DNA of 64,000 nt from Bacillus sp. V3-13 (GCF_002860165.1 NZ_PGUZ01000009.1:62001-126000), one strand, 5' to 3'. Counted from the first letter of the stretch, positions 1-10,470 are shown. Made by a program: numbers and translations. The notes: generated by a model from the letters alone, not told the origin.

Positions 1-83
1 TCAATGCCCTGTTCAAGCAGATGTTTACTAAGACTAAACCCGATAAATTCAAACGCGCCGATTATAATTGCCTTGTCCATCAT
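1..83 (-). CDS. yjaV: YjaV-like NAD(P)-binding protein, N-terminal end only
   Basis: Only the first 27 codons are inside the window; the gene runs leftward off the edge. The start is ATGATG at 83 behind an AGGGAGG site. The peptide begins with a short hydrophobic strand (AIIIGAFEFIG), which resembles the Rossmann strand and glycine turn of NAD(P)-binding epimerase-type proteins, although the usual GxxGxxG is not clean. The assignment to yjaV rests mainly on position: in B. subtilis yjaV lies next to yjaU, yjzD and the arg/car genes, as here. Function is unknown. Confidence 0.5.
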   Translation of the reverse strand, partial: MMDKAIIIGAFEFIGFSLSKHLLEQGI

Positions 84-164
84 GATGCCTCCCTGAACGA
101 CTCTCACTGTATCCTATGCTCAAGGAAAGTAAATTATTTCTCACCGCAATTTGTACGATATGGA

Positions 165-902
165 TTACAATACACTTTCATGTTTTTTAAAAAATTTAAT
201 CACCTGGCGTCCAATCTGCTGATTTTTTTCCGGGAGTATATAGCAGATCGACACAGGAATTTGCTTCTCTTTCCACTCGTTCAAAAGCTTTTTCATCGCC
301 GAAAATTGATCAAAGCTGCGCTTTCCTGCCAGCACATGAATCATCAGCATCGGAATCTGCCCGTTTATATTGGGGGTTCTTCCTTCATGACGGATCGTTT
401 CCTCAATGTCGTCCGGTCCCACTTCATGGGCCGCAGCTATTTCCTTGACAAGCTTTTTATAGAAAAACTTATGTTCTTTCTCCTGTTCAAGATGGTGGGC
501 GAGTGACAGGACCGGATTTATAAATACGAATGAACGAATAGCAGGTCCCATTTCCGAAGCCAGCTTTAAAGCGGTTAATGCCCCCATTCCTTCAGCCAGA
601 ATGTGAACCTTTTCATTTAATATTTCATTTTTCATCATATGTTCATATAACCGCTGGGCAAGCCTTGCTGCTTTTTTACTCCCCCAATTCTTCCCGTAAA
701 GATTCGAATAGAATACTGTGTATCCGGTCTCTTTTAGCTTTTTCAGCAGCGTGCTCTTACCTTCATTTTGCGTCCAAAAGCTATTTTTCGCATCAACAAA
801 CTGCCGATCATCTCCAATGATTAAGATACCGAAACCATTCGGTTTTTCGGGATAATGAACCATGTTCCATTCGGTATCCAACTGAAAGTTCCGGTTTTCC
901 AT
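165..902 (-). CDS. yjaU: YjaU-like alpha/beta-hydrolase-fold protein
   Basis: A 245-residue protein with the strand/nucleophile-elbow pattern of the alpha/beta-hydrolase fold. I chose ATG 902 because AAAGGAG lies 9 bases upstream; an in-frame upstream start at 932 has no such site. The elbow reads AEGMG near residue 115, so the serine of the usual GxSxG is a glycine. A normal serine-hydrolase mechanism is therefore doubtful. The gene sits between yjaV and yjzD as in B. subtilis. The fold call is from sequence pattern, the name is from context, and the substrate is unknown. Confidence 0.6.
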   Translation of the reverse strand: MENRNFQLDTEWNMVHYPEKPNGFGILIIGDDRQFVDAKNSFWTQNEGKSTLLKKLKETGYTVFYSNLYGKNWGSKKAARLAQRLYEHMMKNEILNEKVHILAEGMGALTALKLASEMGPAIRSFVFINPVLSLAHHLEQEKEHKFFYKKLVKEIAAAHEVGPDDIEETIRHEGRTPNINGQIPMLMIHVLAGKRSFDQFSAMKKLLNEWKEKQIPVSICYILPEKNQQIGRQVIKFFKKHESVL

Positions 903-1143
903 TCTCAAAAACTCCTTTGTCGCTTTTATCATAATAATGTATGACAGCTGTCACAAATTGAACGGGAGTTAGCCCAGTTTAATAGGGAAAAGCTGATTAT
1001 TTTTTTAGAAAAGCCCGCAGGTTGATGAAGAGAAAATACTTTCTTACACATTTATTATTTGTTATCCTTATGATAAAATAAAAAAAGCAAAAGCGGCTAT
1101 GATAGCTGTCCACTTAAAAGCAACTATTATGAGGTGAATACGA

Positions 1144-1326
1144 ATGCGTTATTTCTGGACCTTCTTCTGGACGTTTCTTCTTATCCAAATGCTGAATTAT
1201 GTAACGGGCTCAATGATGGGTGCCGAATTTGACTTAAAAGCCGGATCGATCCTTGCAGTCATTGTAACAGTATTAATTATTGTTGTATCACAAATTTTGC
1301 CGAATGACCCTGTTGAAAAGCACTAA
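1144..1326 (+). CDS. yjzD: YjzD, DUF2929 small membrane protein
   Basis: A 60-residue protein with two hydrophobic segments (about residues 4-22 and 34-52) joined by a short polar loop containing MGAEFDLKAG, ending in a charged tail. Length, topology and position between yjaU and the arg/car genes match the DUF2929/YjzD family of Bacillaceae. The start has GAGGTGA 6 bases upstream. It is transcribed alone and ends at a strong bidirectional terminator shared with clpB. The family has no established function that I can state. Confidence 0.7.
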   Translation: MRYFWTFFWTFLLIQMLNYVTGSMMGAEFDLKAGSILAVIVTVLIIVVSQILPNDPVEKH

Positions 1327-1368
1327 GCCGTTTAAGAATCAGTTACCCAAAAGAAAATTACAATACAC

Positions 1369-1402
1369 AAAAAAATCATCCTTTTCGAAGGATGATTTTT
1401 TT
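1369..1402. terminator. Bidirectional terminator between yjzD and clpB
   Basis: A perfect inverted repeat (stem AAAAAATCATCCTT, loop TTCG) gives an A-tract/U-tract hairpin that works in both directions. It serves the convergent yjzD (+) and clpB (-) genes. Confidence 0.85.
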
Positions 1403-1404
1403 GA

Positions 1405-3999
1405 TTATTTAAGGACCAGCTCGTTTTCTTCGACGTCAATATGGACCCTGTTTTTGCCGGTAATTTCACCGGCGATGATTTGCCGGGCAAGCTTTGTCTC
1501 CACATGGCGCTGAATATACCTCTTTAATGGCCTTGCCCCGTATACAGGGTCAAATCCGTTTGCAGCGATAAACTGTTTTGCTTCGTCTGAAATCGTTAAG
1601 ATGATTTCCTGATCTTCGAGCCTTGTTTGCAGCTCGGCAATAAGCTTGGCGACAATCTCTTCGATCTCGAAAAGGCTTAAAGGCTTAAATAAGATCGTTT
1701 CATCGATGCGATTAAGAAACTCGGGCCGAAAGTGGGCTTTTAGCGCTCCGTTCACTTGTTCCCGGACCGTTTCATCAAGCTCACCTGTATCTGAACGTGA
1801 TTCGAGTAAAAAATGCGAGCCGATATTGGACGTCATAATGATCACAGTATTTTTAAAATCGACTGTCCGGCCCTGGGAATCGGTAATCCGCCCGTCATCA
1901 AGCATTTGCAGCAATATATTAAAGACCTCAGGGTGCGCTTTTTCGATTTCGTCGAGGAGGATGACTGTGTACGGCTTTCTTCTAACCGCTTCAGTCAACT
2001 GGCCGCCTTCTTCATAACCGACATAGCCCGGGGGCGCTCCAATCAGCCGTGAGACAGCATGCTTTTCCATGTATTCCGACATGTCGATGCGCACAATATG
2101 ATCCTCACTGTCGAACAGAGATTGTGCAAGTGCTTTTGCAAGCTCTGTTTTTCCCACTCCGGTAGGGCCGAGAAACAGAAATGAGCCGATCGGACGGTTT
2201 GGGTCCTTAATGCCTGCCCTGGCCCGCAAAACCGCATCCGATACAAGCCTGACAGCTTCTTCCTGGCCTATGACCCTCTCATGCAAGACGCTCTCCAGTT
2301 TTAAAAGCTTTTCGCGTTCGCCTTCAACAAGTTTTGACACTGGCACTCCCGTCCATCTTGCGACAACATGGGCAATTTCTTCTTCGGTCACCTCTTCCCG
2401 TAAAAAACGGCTGCCTTCATTTTCCCTTTCTTTTGTTTCGAGCTCCTTCAGTTCTTTTTCAAGAGCCGGGATCTTTCCATGGCGCAGCTCCGCCGCCCGG
2501 TTTAAATCGTATTGATTTTCAGCTTCAGCCAGCTCTCTCCGCAGCTTTTCAAGCAGCTCCCGCTTTTGCCGGACAGTTTGAATTGCTTCCTTTTCCAGCT
2601 GCCATTGAGCTTTCATTGCATTGGCACGTTCGCGCAGATCGGCGAGTTCTTTTTGAAGATTGGCAAGCCTTCTCCTGCTTGCATCGTCTGTTTCTTTACT
2701 GAGTGCGGCCTCTTCGATCTCGAGCTGCATCACTCTGCGGGTAACTTCATCCAATTCGGAAGGCATTGAATCAATTTCGGTCCGGATCATCGCACACGCT
2801 TCATCGACCAGGTCAATCGCTTTATCAGGCAGGAACCTGTCGGTAATGTAACGATTTGACATCGTCGCGGCAGAAACAAGGGCCCGGTCATGAATATTGA
2901 CTCCATGGTGAATCTCAAACCGCTCCTTCAACCCCCGCAATATCGAAATTGTATCTTCGACATCAGGCTCCTGGACGAGCACTTGCTGGAAACGCCGTTC
3001 CAAAGCCGGATCCTTTTCAATATACTTCCGGTGCTCATCGAGGGTAGTTGCCCCAATACAATGAAGCTCGCCCCGTGCCAGCATCGGCTTCAGCATATTG
3101 CCTGCATCCATTGCCCCCTCCGTTTTTCCGGCCCCGACAATCGTATGCAGTTCGTCGATGAAGAGCAGAATCCTGCCTTCACTCTTTTTCACTGCCTGCA
3201 AAACGGCTTTTAACCGTTCTTCAAATTCACCGCGAAACTTGGCTCCGGCAATTAAAGAACTCATATCAAGGGCAAACACGGTTTTATCCTTTAACCCTTC
3301 CGGCACATCCTTGCGGACAATGCGCTGGGCGAGACCTTCGACGATCGCCGTTTTACCGACGCCGGGCTCGCCAATCAAAACTGGATTGTTTTTTGTTTTT
3401 CGCGAAAGAATCCGAATGACATGACGGATTTCGCTGTCTCTTCCGATAACAGGATCCATTTTGCCGGCCTTTACTTCGGCAACCAAATCCCTTCCGTATT
3501 TCTCAAGAACATTGTATGTTGCTTCAGGATTTTGCGATGTCACCCGTTGATCCCCCCTGATCTCTTTGATTACTGTCATCATGGACTTTTCAGTACAGCC
3601 AACCTTTTTCAATGCTTGTCCTGCTGCAGAATTCTTTGCTTTTATTGCGGCCAGCAAAAGATGCTCCACCGATAAGTATTCATCTTTCCATTCTTTCATC
3701 TCAGCTTCTGCTTCGCTAAAAAGGCGCCGTAATGCTGAAGTGATATAGAGCTGCCCCTGTGCCGCCCCACTTCCGGTCACCCGCGGCTTTTTTAGGAGGT
3801 CTTTTTCAAGTTCATTGATAAACTGATCGTGATCGAGCTTTAATTTTGCGAAAACAGAACGGATCAAACTATCTGGCGGTTCCATTAAAGCTGCAAAAAG
3901 ATGGGTTTCATCCACTTCCTGATGTTCGTGCCGGGCGGCGATTGCTTGAGCCCTGATCAACCCTTGCTGGAGCCGTTCAGTCATTCGATTAAAATCCAT
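1405..3999 (-). CDS. clpB: ClpB, AAA+ protein disaggregase
   Basis: An 864-residue ATP-dependent chaperone that, in the known family, extracts polypeptides from aggregates together with DnaK. Domains in order: Clp_N double repeat (about 1-145); NBD1 with Walker [10 protein letters not shown] near 205; a long charged coiled-coil middle domain (about 410-530), which separates ClpB from ClpC; NBD2 with Walker [10 protein letters not shown] near 605; and a D2-small C-terminus. ATG 3999 is preferred because AAGGTGA lies just upstream; an in-frame GTG at 4008 is the alternative. The gene is monocistronic, convergent with yjzD, and carries a CtsR-like operator in its leader. Confidence 0.95.
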   Translation of the reverse strand: MDFNRMTERLQQGLIRAQAIAARHEHQEVDETHLFAALMEPPDSLIRSVFAKLKLDHDQFINELEKDLLKKPRVTGSGAAQGQLYITSALRRLFSEAEAEMKEWKDEYLSVEHLLLAAIKAKNSAAGQALKKVGCTEKSMMTVIKEIRGDQRVTSQNPEATYNVLEKYGRDLVAEVKAGKMDPVIGRDSEIRHVIRILSRKTKNNPVLIGEPGVGKTAIVEGLAQRIVRKDVPEGLKDKTVFALDMSSLIAGAKFRGEFEERLKAVLQAVKKSEGRILLFIDELHTIVGAGKTEGAMDAGNMLKPMLARGELHCIGATTLDEHRKYIEKDPALERRFQQVLVQEPDVEDTISILRGLKERFEIHHGVNIHDRALVSAATMSNRYITDRFLPDKAIDLVDEACAMIRTEIDSMPSELDEVTRRVMQLEIEEAALSKETDDASRRRLANLQKELADLRERANAMKAQWQLEKEAIQTVRQKRELLEKLRRELAEAENQYDLNRAAELRHGKIPALEKELKELETKERENEGSRFLREEVTEEEIAHVVARWTGVPVSKLVEGEREKLLKLESVLHERVIGQEEAVRLVSDAVLRARAGIKDPNRPIGSFLFLGPTGVGKTELAKALAQSLFDSEDHIVRIDMSEYMEKHAVSRLIGAPPGYVGYEEGGQLTEAVRRKPYTVILLDEIEKAHPEVFNILLQMLDDGRITDSQGRTVDFKNTVIIMTSNIGSHFLLESRSDTGELDETVREQVNGALKAHFRPEFLNRIDETILFKPLSLFEIEEIVAKLIAELQTRLEDQEIILTISDEAKQFIAANGFDPVYGARPLKRYIQRHVETKLARQIIAGEITGKNRVHIDVEENELVLK

Positions 4000-4008
4000 G
4001 CCGATCAC

Positions 4009-4066
4009 CTTGACCTTTCCTGACCTTTTTAACCTTATTATAACAAACAGGGGCTGGCAATTCCAA
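4009..4066 (-). promoter_or_regulatory. clpB promoter and CtsR-like operator
   Basis: On the minus strand TTGGAA (4061-4066), an 18-bp spacer and TATAAT (4037-4042) precede clpB. The leader has two heptads three bases apart at 4009-4025, GGTCAGG-AAA-GGTCAAG, matching 11 of 14 positions of the CtsR consensus GGTCAAA-N3-GGTCAAA. This points to class III heat-shock control. The -35 overlaps the argF terminator hairpin. Confidence 0.55.
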
Positions 4067-4077
4067 TTGCCAGCCCC
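4050..4077 (-). terminator. Terminator of the arg/car operon
   Basis: A 13-bp perfect stem GGGGCTGGCAATT with a 2-base loop lies just after the argF stop. The following minus-strand bases are T-rich (TGTTTGTTATAA). Confidence 0.75.
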
Positions 4078-4083
4078 TTCTAT

Positions 4084-5043
4084 TCAACCTAATATCTCTG
4101 CGAGCAGTGCTTTTTGAGCATGAAGCCTGTTTCCTGCCTGTTCAAACACTGCTGAATGCCCGCTGTCGATGACTTCTGCGGTCACTTCTTCCCCGCGGTG
4201 TGCCGGTAAGCAATGCAAGAACAAAAAGTCTTTATTTGCAAGCTCGACAAGCTGCTTATTTACCTGAAAATCTTTGAAAATCTCGAGTCGCTGAGCGTTT
4301 TCAGCTTCCTGGCCCATACTCGTCCAAACATCGGTATAGATGACATTGGCATCCTTGACCGCTTCGTAAGGATCATTGCAGATCGTCACCTTTGCTCCAC
4401 TTTCTTTTGCCGCTTTTTCGGCAATCGCCACAACATTGGCAGGCGGTTCATAGCCTTTTGGCGACGCGATCACAATATGGCTGCCAACTTTTGCAGCACC
4501 GATCATTAACGAGTTGGCCACATTATTTCCATCACCCACATAAGCAATTTTGACACCGTTTAGCGAGCCAAGCTTTTCTTCAATCGTCAGCAAATCTGCG
4601 AGCGCCTGGCAAGGGTGGTACAGGTCCGTTAACCCATTGATAACGGGAATATCAGCGTGCAATGCCAGCTCCTCAATCGTCTTATGAGAAAAGGTGCGAA
4701 TCATGATTCCATCCAGATACTGTGATAAGACCTTCGCGGTATCAGCGATCGTCTCGCCTCTCCCAAGCTGTAAATCATGGCTGTTTAAATACAGGGCATT
4801 GCCGCCAAGCTGGAGCATGCCCGCTTCAAACGAGACACGCGTCCTCGTTGAGGGCTTTTCAAAAATCAACCCCAAAATCTTTCCCTTTAGCAGAGGTGGC
4901 TGTTCACCAAGCAACAATGAATTTTTCAATTTCTTTGCTTTCGCAAGCAATCCCTTTATCGTTTCAGGCGAAAAATCAGCCAGAGTCAGAAAATCCTTAC
5001 CTTTAAGGTTCATTGCTGTGCCTTTATCTTTTACGGGAATCAT
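4084..5043 (-). CDS. argF: Ornithine carbamoyltransferase
   Basis: Condenses ornithine with carbamoyl phosphate to citrulline, in the cytoplasm. The carbamoyl-phosphate site STRTRVSFEAG is near residue 65, HPCQALADLLT marks the middle, and the ornithine-side FLHCLPAHRGEE is near the C-terminus. The ATG at 5043 overlaps the carB stop (ATGA), suggesting translational coupling. An internal ATG at 5013 has an AAAGG 7 bases upstream and is a good alternative (309 rather than 319 residues; B. subtilis ArgF is 319). It is the last gene of the operon and uses the carbamoyl phosphate made by the adjacent carAB. Confidence 0.93.
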   Translation of the reverse strand: MIPVKDKGTAMNLKGKDFLTLADFSPETIKGLLAKAKKLKNSLLLGEQPPLLKGKILGLIFEKPSTRTRVSFEAGMLQLGGNALYLNSHDLQLGRGETIADTAKVLSQYLDGIMIRTFSHKTIEELALHADIPVINGLTDLYHPCQALADLLTIEEKLGSLNGVKIAYVGDGNNVANSLMIGAAKVGSHIVIASPKGYEPPANVVAIAEKAAKESGAKVTICNDPYEAVKDANVIYTDVWTSMGQEAENAQRLEIFKDFQVNKQLVELANKDFLFLHCLPAHRGEEVTAEVIDSGHSAVFEQAGNRLHAQKALLAEILG

Positions 5044-8000
5044 ACCGCTGTCACATCCTTTTTCATCATTTCCTGCCATTCGGCAAGCTTGTTGACAGTA
5101 AAGCTTTTATTTTGCAATCCGCTTAAAAATGCTGATAGTGTTTCTTTTTCCGTAAAATTCAATACCCGGTTCCTGACCGCAAGCTCCCGCAATTCGCGAG
5201 CTTGTTCCGATTTTCCTGTACTGAAAAAAGCAGCTGTATCAGCGGCTTTCAGCTGTTTTTCAACGTCTTCCGGCTGGATCAATTTGACGCCCGCATCTTT
5301 TGCAAGCTGGAGCCATTCTTCTGTGCTTTCACCTTGTAAAAAGACAATGGCCTTGCCTTCTTGACGGGCTTTAAGCGCGGAATGAAAGGATTTACTTAAG
5401 GCAGCCGGCAGGTTCTCAGCAAAGCTGATTCCTTCTCCGGTTGATTTCATTTCCGGACCAACCTTCGGGTCAATTCCCCGCAATGCGTAATTGGAGAAAA
5501 CGGGGTACTTCACACATACAAACGGCACATGCTCCAAAAGTCCATTTTCACTTGGCAAAGAGTATTTCCCAAGCAATATTTTTGTCGCAATTTGGACCAG
5601 CTGTACCCCAGTCGCTTTGCTGACGATCGGAACCGTCCGGCTTGCGCGCGGGTTGATCTCCAACAGGTAAACACGTTCTCCATCAATAATATATTGAATA
5701 TTCATGATCCCTTTGTAGTTCAACTTCTGGACAACCCGCTTTGCATAGCTCAGCATTTTTGCTTGTGCTTCCTGATCGATGCTCTGGGCGGGCAGCACGG
5801 AAATGCTATCACCGGAATGAACTCCTGTTTTTTCAATATGCTCCATGATCGCTGGAACAAGAATGTTTTCCCCGTCCGCAACGACATCCATCTCCGCTTC
5901 AATCGCAGATAAAAATTTATCAACGAGGACGGGATAGGGAATGTGTGGATTGTTCAAATAGGAGATTAACTCCTCCTCTGATTGGATCAGCTCCATCCCC
6001 TTCCCGCCAATGACATATGAAGGCCTGATTAAAATGGGCAATCCGATTCGTTTCGCCGCTTCGATGATTTCCTCAGGAGAAGTGGCCATCTCACCGTCAA
6101 TACGCGGAATTTTCAAACTGGCCAGCAGCTCATAAAAGCGTTCCCTGTCCTCAAGAATATCGATTGTTTCGGAACTCGTGCCAAGAAGGCAAACTCCATA
6201 TTCCTCCAGCTGTTTCGCGAGATTCAAGGCTGTCTGTCCCCCGAGTTGAACAATCACCCCGGCTATCTGTTCCGCTTCGATCACGTTCATGATCGATTCG
6301 ACCGTAAGCGGTTCAAAGTAAAGCCGGTCTGCTGTCGCAAAATCGGTACTGACTGTTTCAGGATTGTTATTGATCATGATCGTTTCGATATTTTCATCTT
6401 TTAAAGAGAAAACACCATGAACTGAACAATAATCAAACTCGATTCCCTGGCCGATTCGAATTGGACCGCTTCCGATGATCAATACTTTTTGTTTACTGGA
6501 AGGGAGTTGTTCGTTTTCACCGAAGTAGCTGGAATAGAAATAAGTTGATTTTGCTTCAAATTCCGCAGCACATGTATCAACCATTTTATAGGCAGGTACA
6601 ATACCGAGCGACTTTCGTTTTTCGCGGACATCTTTTTCGGCAACATTCCATTGTTGGGCGATAAATTTATCGCTAAAACCTTTTTCCTTGAAAATCTGCA
6701 GACTGTCTTTCGTTACAGAATCAATTGACGTTTTTGCGATCGTTTGCTCGAGCTCCACCATCCGCGAAAAACAAGTTAAAAAGAACAGGTCAATTTTCGT
6801 TTGTTCGTGGATCTTTAAAAGATCATAACCGCGGCGCATCAATTCAAATATGACAAGGAAGCGTTCATCATCGGCTGTTTTTAAGCTTTCCAATAAAGCG
6901 TCAGTCGTTTTTAGCTCCCATTCAGGGTGCTTTAAATCAATTGTATTGATTTCAAGTGACTGAACTGCTTTTAGGAAAGCCCGCTCGAAATTACGGTCAA
7001 TCCCCATGACTTCCCCGGTCGCTTTCATTTGTGTTCCAAGGGTGCGGTTTCCGCCTGGAAATTTATCAAAAGGCCATTTGGGAATTTTGACTACCACATA
7101 GTCAAGCGACGGTTCAAAGCTGGCCAGCGTGTCTTTTGTGACCGGGTTTTTCAATTCGCTTAAAGAGTAGCCGACAGCAAGCTTTGCAGCTATCCTGGCG
7201 ATCGGATATCCTGTTGCTTTTGATGCAAGCGCTGACGAACGGCTGACGCGTGGATTTACCTCAATTAAATAATAATTCTTGCTTTCAGGATCGAGGGCAA
7301 ATTGGATATTGCAGCCACCGATAATGCCAAGGCTTGAAATAATTTTCACAGAAGCCGAGCGCAGCATTTGGTATTCTTCGTCCGTCAATGTTTGCGAAGG
7401 GGCGATTACAATGGAATCACCGGTATGGATGCCAACAGGATCAATATTTTCCATATTGCAAATCGTAATGCAAGTTCCAGTCGCATCTCGCATTACTTCG
7501 TATTCGATTTCCTTAAATCCGGCAATGCTTTTTTCAATCAGACACTGGCCAATTGCGCTTTCTTTCAGTCCCCCTGCAGTAAGCTGGACGAGCTCTTCCG
7601 GGTTGTCCGCGATGCCCCCGCCGGTTCCACCGAGCGTGTAAGCCGGCCTGACGATAATCGGATAGCCGATTTCACTGGCAAATTGCAGCGCCTCTTCTGA
7701 AGATGTCACAATCGTACTTTCGGGTACCGGCTCTCCCAGCTCTTTCATCAGCTCGCGAAAGGCTTCCCTGTCCTCGCCTTTCTTAATCGACTCAATCGTC
7801 GTTCCGAGCAGCCTGACATTATACTTGTCAAGAACGCCATTTTCGCTTAACTGAAAAGCCAGATTCAGTCCGGTTTGTCCGCCAAGTGTAGCCAGCATTC
7901 CGTCAGGCCGTTCTTTTTCAATGATTTTCTCCAGGACATCAGCTGTCAGCGGCTCAAAATAAATCGCATCGGCAAAGCTGTGGTCTGTCATAATCGTTGC

Positions 8001-8153
8001 CGGGTTATTGTTTACTAGAATGACTTTATAACCTTCTTCTTTAAGAGCCAGGCATGCCTGTGTTCCCGCATAATCAAATTCGGCAGCCTGGCCGATGATG
8101 ATCGGCCCCGAGCCGATGAGAAGAATGGACTGAATACTCGTATCTTTAGGCAT
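5040..8153 (-). CDS. carB: Carbamoyl-phosphate synthase large chain, arginine-type
   Basis: A 1,037-residue large subunit that makes carbamoyl phosphate from bicarbonate, ammonia (from CarA) and two ATP. It has two homologous ATP-grasp halves, each opening with a GSGPIxIGQ(A/G)xEFDY motif (near residues 15 and 555), an oligomerisation middle, and a short C-terminal MGS-like allosteric domain. Its place inside an arginine operon makes it the arginine-specific rather than the pyrimidine enzyme. ATG 8153 overlaps the carA stop by 8 bases and has GGGAGA 10 bases upstream; the longer TTG start at 8162 is less likely. It ends 4 bases inside argF. Confidence 0.94.
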   Translation of the reverse strand: MPKDTSIQSILLIGSGPIIIGQAAEFDYAGTQACLALKEEGYKVILVNNNPATIMTDHSFADAIYFEPLTADVLEKIIEKERPDGMLATLGGQTGLNLAFQLSENGVLDKYNVRLLGTTIESIKKGEDREAFRELMKELGEPVPESTIVTSSEEALQFASEIGYPIIVRPAYTLGGTGGGIADNPEELVQLTAGGLKESAIGQCLIEKSIAGFKEIEYEVMRDATGTCITICNMENIDPVGIHTGDSIVIAPSQTLTDEEYQMLRSASVKIISSLGIIGGCNIQFALDPESKNYYLIEVNPRVSRSSALASKATGYPIARIAAKLAVGYSLSELKNPVTKDTLASFEPSLDYVVVKIPKWPFDKFPGGNRTLGTQMKATGEVMGIDRNFERAFLKAVQSLEINTIDLKHPEWELKTTDALLESLKTADDERFLVIFELMRRGYDLLKIHEQTKIDLFFLTCFSRMVELEQTIAKTSIDSVTKDSLQIFKEKGFSDKFIAQQWNVAEKDVREKRKSLGIVPAYKMVDTCAAEFEAKSTYFYSSYFGENEQLPSSKQKVLIIGSGPIRIGQGIEFDYCSVHGVFSLKDENIETIMINNNPETVSTDFATADRLYFEPLTVESIMNVIEAEQIAGVIVQLGGQTALNLAKQLEEYGVCLLGTSSETIDILEDRERFYELLASLKIPRIDGEMATSPEEIIEAAKRIGLPILIRPSYVIGGKGMELIQSEEELISYLNNPHIPYPVLVDKFLSAIEAEMDVVADGENILVPAIMEHIEKTGVHSGDSISVLPAQSIDQEAQAKMLSYAKRVVQKLNYKGIMNIQYIIDGERVYLLEINPRASRTVPIVSKATGVQLVQIATKILLGKYSLPSENGLLEHVPFVCVKYPVFSNYALRGIDPKVGPEMKSTGEGISFAENLPAALSKSFHSALKARQEGKAIVFLQGESTEEWLQLAKDAGVKLIQPEDVEKQLKAADTAAFFSTGKSEQARELRELAVRNRVLNFTEKETLSAFLSGLQNKSFTVNKLAEWQEMMKKDVTAV

Positions 8154-9231
8154 ATGCAACAATTCTCCCGTTGTATGTTTTGATAAGCTCGATAAATTCG
8201 TCGAAGATATACTCGCCGTCGGCAGGTCCCGGATTCGATTCGGGATGGAATTGGACCGTTTGGACGGGATATTCCTGATGGGTCAGTCCTTCTATGGACC
8301 CGTCATGCAAATGATAAAAGCGGACATCGAAGCCTGTTCCCCGCAAACTTTTCTCTTCCACAACATAGCTGTGGTTTTGCGACGACATTAACACCGAGTT
8401 TGTTTTAATATCTTTAATCGGATGGTTTGCGCCCCGGTGCCCAAACGCGAGCTTTTCGGTATTGCCGCCAAAAGAGAGCGCTGCAAGCTGGTGACCGAGG
8501 CAAATGCCAAGTGTCGGAAAGCGGCGGAGCAGCTTATTTAGATCAGGCATCAATCCTGCCAATTCTTTTGGATCTCCCGGCCCGTTCGATAAAAGGATCC
8601 CGTCAGGATGCAATTTTTCAATCTCTTTTGCCGGTGTATTGAATGGGACGGCTGTAACCCGGCAATTTCGCTTCAGCAAAGACGATAAAATCGACTTTTT
8701 GTAGCCAAAATCAATCAAAACAATGTGAAGGTCGCCTTCTCCATACATTTTCGCTTCCGTACCGGACACACTGCGTACTTTATAGCCCAGCTCAGTATTA
8801 AGCCGGATCAGCTTATCATCATTCTTTTCTGCGGTTAATAAGGCAGGCATCGTGCCTTTATTGCGGATTTTCTTCACCAATGCTCTCGTATCAACGCGGC
8901 CGAGCATCGGAATATTCCACTTTTGCAAGTATTCCTTCAATGTCCATTTCGCTTCATAATGGAAGGCTGCTTCGTGTGATTCATAGACGATCACCCCGGC
9001 AACATGCGGAATTTTGCTTTCAAAGTCCTCCTGATTGATTCCATAATTGCCGATCAATGGATATGTGAACACAATAATTTGGTCTTTATAAGAAGGGTCT
9101 GTCAGCACTTCCTGATATCCTGTCATCCCGGTAAAAAAGACGATTTCTCCCTGTATATGCTGTTTGGGGACGGCTGTAAGCCATTCTCCTTCAAAACACT
9201 CTCCGCTCTTCAAATAAAGGGAACCTTTCAA
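8146..9231 (-). CDS. carA: Carbamoyl-phosphate synthase small chain (glutaminase)
   Basis: A class I glutamine amidotransferase subunit that feeds ammonia to CarB. The N-terminal CPSase small domain is followed by GATase with nucleophile Cys in LGICLGHQLAA and the His-Glu pair in FHPESNPGP. I chose TTG 9231 (361 residues) because AGAGGTG lies 6 bases upstream and the family begins at KGxLxLxxG. ATG 9258 has no visible ribosome site. The 79-bp gap after argD is the only sizeable gap in the operon and holds a possible ARG box, so carAB-argF may have an extra promoter. Confidence 0.93.
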   Translation of the reverse strand: MKGSLYLKSGECFEGEWLTAVPKQHIQGEIVFFTGMTGYQEVLTDPSYKDQIIVFTYPLIGNYGINQEDFESKIPHVAGVIVYESHEAAFHYEAKWTLKEYLQKWNIPMLGRVDTRALVKKIRNKGTMPALLTAEKNDDKLIRLNTELGYKVRSVSGTEAKMYGEGDLHIVLIDFGYKKSILSSLLKRNCRVTAVPFNTPAKEIEKLHPDGILLSNGPGDPKELAGLMPDLNKLLRRFPTLGICLGHQLAALSFGGNTEKLAFGHRGANHPIKDIKTNSVLMSSQNHSYVVEEKSLRGTGFDVRFYHLHDGSIEGLTHQEYPVQTVQFHPESNPGPADGEYIFDEFIELIKTYNGRIVAYA

Positions 9232-9251
9232 CTTGCACACCTCTTCACTTT

Positions 9252-9269
9252 TTTGCATATTTATAAATT
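9252..9269 (-). promoter_or_regulatory. Possible ARG box before carA
   Basis: Minus-strand AATTTATAAATATGCAAA matches the 18-bp ARG pattern WNTGNATWWWWATNCANW with one mismatch in the fixed positions. It lies in the argD-carA gap. The A/T-rich background makes chance matches possible. Confidence 0.4.
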
Positions 9270-9309
9270 TTATATGTTTTTTATGCACTCCATGTCAAAA
9301 AATTTAGCC

Positions 9310-10470
9310 TTAAACGGCCGTTAATGATTGAGTGGTTAACGCGTTTTGGATTATCGATACCGCCTGGTGCATTTCTTGTTCGGTAACGGTTAGCGGCGGC
9401 AGGAGCCGAAGGACGTTTTCTCCCGCAGGCAGTGCCAGCAAACCTTCTTTTCTTAATGCTGCGAGCGTCTCCTGAACGTTAACATTTAATTGAATCCCCA
9501 GCATCATGCCAAGGCCCCGTATTTCTTTTACTTGGGGCAATGGTAATAAAGAAGAACATGCCTCCAACAAGTATTCGCCTTTCTCCTTTACATCTGCAAG
9601 GAAGGTGTCAGCAAAAATAACCTCCATTGTAGCAGTGGCTGCGGCAACTGAGAGCGGGTTTCCGCCAAAGGTTGAGCCATGGCTGCCCGGGCCGAATGCA
9701 GAGCTGAGATTTCCTTTTCCAATCACTGCTCCGATTGGCAGCCCGCTTCCCAAGCCTTTCGCCGCTGTCACAATATCAGGCTTCAGCCCGAAATGCTGGA
9801 AGGCGAACGGTTTGCCGGTCCTGCCGATTCCTGTCTGAATTTCATCGATAATCAGCAAGGCTTGATGGTTTTTACATAACTGAGCTACTTTTGCCAGGAA
9901 TTGTTCTTCTGCGGTGATGATTCCGCCTTCACCCTGGATGACTTCAAGCATGACAGCTGCCGTTTCATCGGACATTTCCTTTTCAAGTGCAGCAATGTCA
10001 TTAAACGGAATTGTCACGAAAGTTTCAAGCATCGGCCCAAAACCGATTTTCACTTTTTCTTGTCCTGTCGCCGCCATCGTTGCGAACGTGCGTCCATGGA
10101 AGGAATTTTTAAAGGTGATGATTTTATACTTTCCCGTTTGTTTCCGGGCCAGCTTAATGGCAGCCTCATTTGCTTCAGCACCGCTGTTCGCAAAAAACAC
10201 CAAGTCAAGCCCTGCTGCATCAGCAAGCATTTTCGCGGCGGCTTCCTGTTTGTCAATCACAAATAAATTTGATACATGCCAGTATTGGGCTAATTGCTGC
10301 TCGATCGCATCCTCAACCGGCTTTGGCCTGTGCCCCAGATTGCATACACCAATTCCGGACGTAAAGTCGAGGTAGTGCTTCCCGTTCTTATCTATCAAAA
10401 TCGTACCGACAGCCGAAGCCGGTTCAACTTCCCACTTTGTATATGTTGGAAACAGATAACTCATCATCAT
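9310..10470 (-). CDS. argD: Acetylornithine aminotransferase
   Basis: A PLP class III aminotransferase that converts N-acetylglutamate semialdehyde to N-acetylornithine with glutamate as donor. The PLP-binding Lys lies in [14 protein letters not shown], the conserved acidic residue in [11 protein letters not shown], and the substrate region is [14 protein letters not shown]. Three ATGs in tandem (10470, 10467, 10464) are possible starts; all give about 385 residues, the family length. The start overlaps the end of argB by about 45 bases, indicating coupled translation. The stop is followed by a gap before carA. Confidence 0.93.
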   Translation of the reverse strand: MMMSYLFPTYTKWEVEPASAVGTILIDKNGKHYLDFTSGIGVCNLGHRPKPVEDAIEQQLAQYWHVSNLFVIDKQEAAAKMLADAAGLDLVFFANSGAEANEAAIKLARKQTGKYKIITFKNSFHGRTFATMAATGQEKVKIGFGPMLETFVTIPFNDIAALEKEMSDETAAVMLEVIQGEGGIITAEEQFLAKVAQLCKNHQALLIIDEIQTGIGRTGKPFAFQHFGLKPDIVTAAKGLGSGLPIGAVIGKGNLSSAFGPGSHGSTFGGNPLSVAAATATMEVIFADTFLADVKEKGEYLLEACSSLLPLPQVKEIRGLGMMLGIQLNVNVQETLAALRKEGLLALPAGENVLRLLPPLTVTEQEMHQAVSIIQNALTTQSLTAV

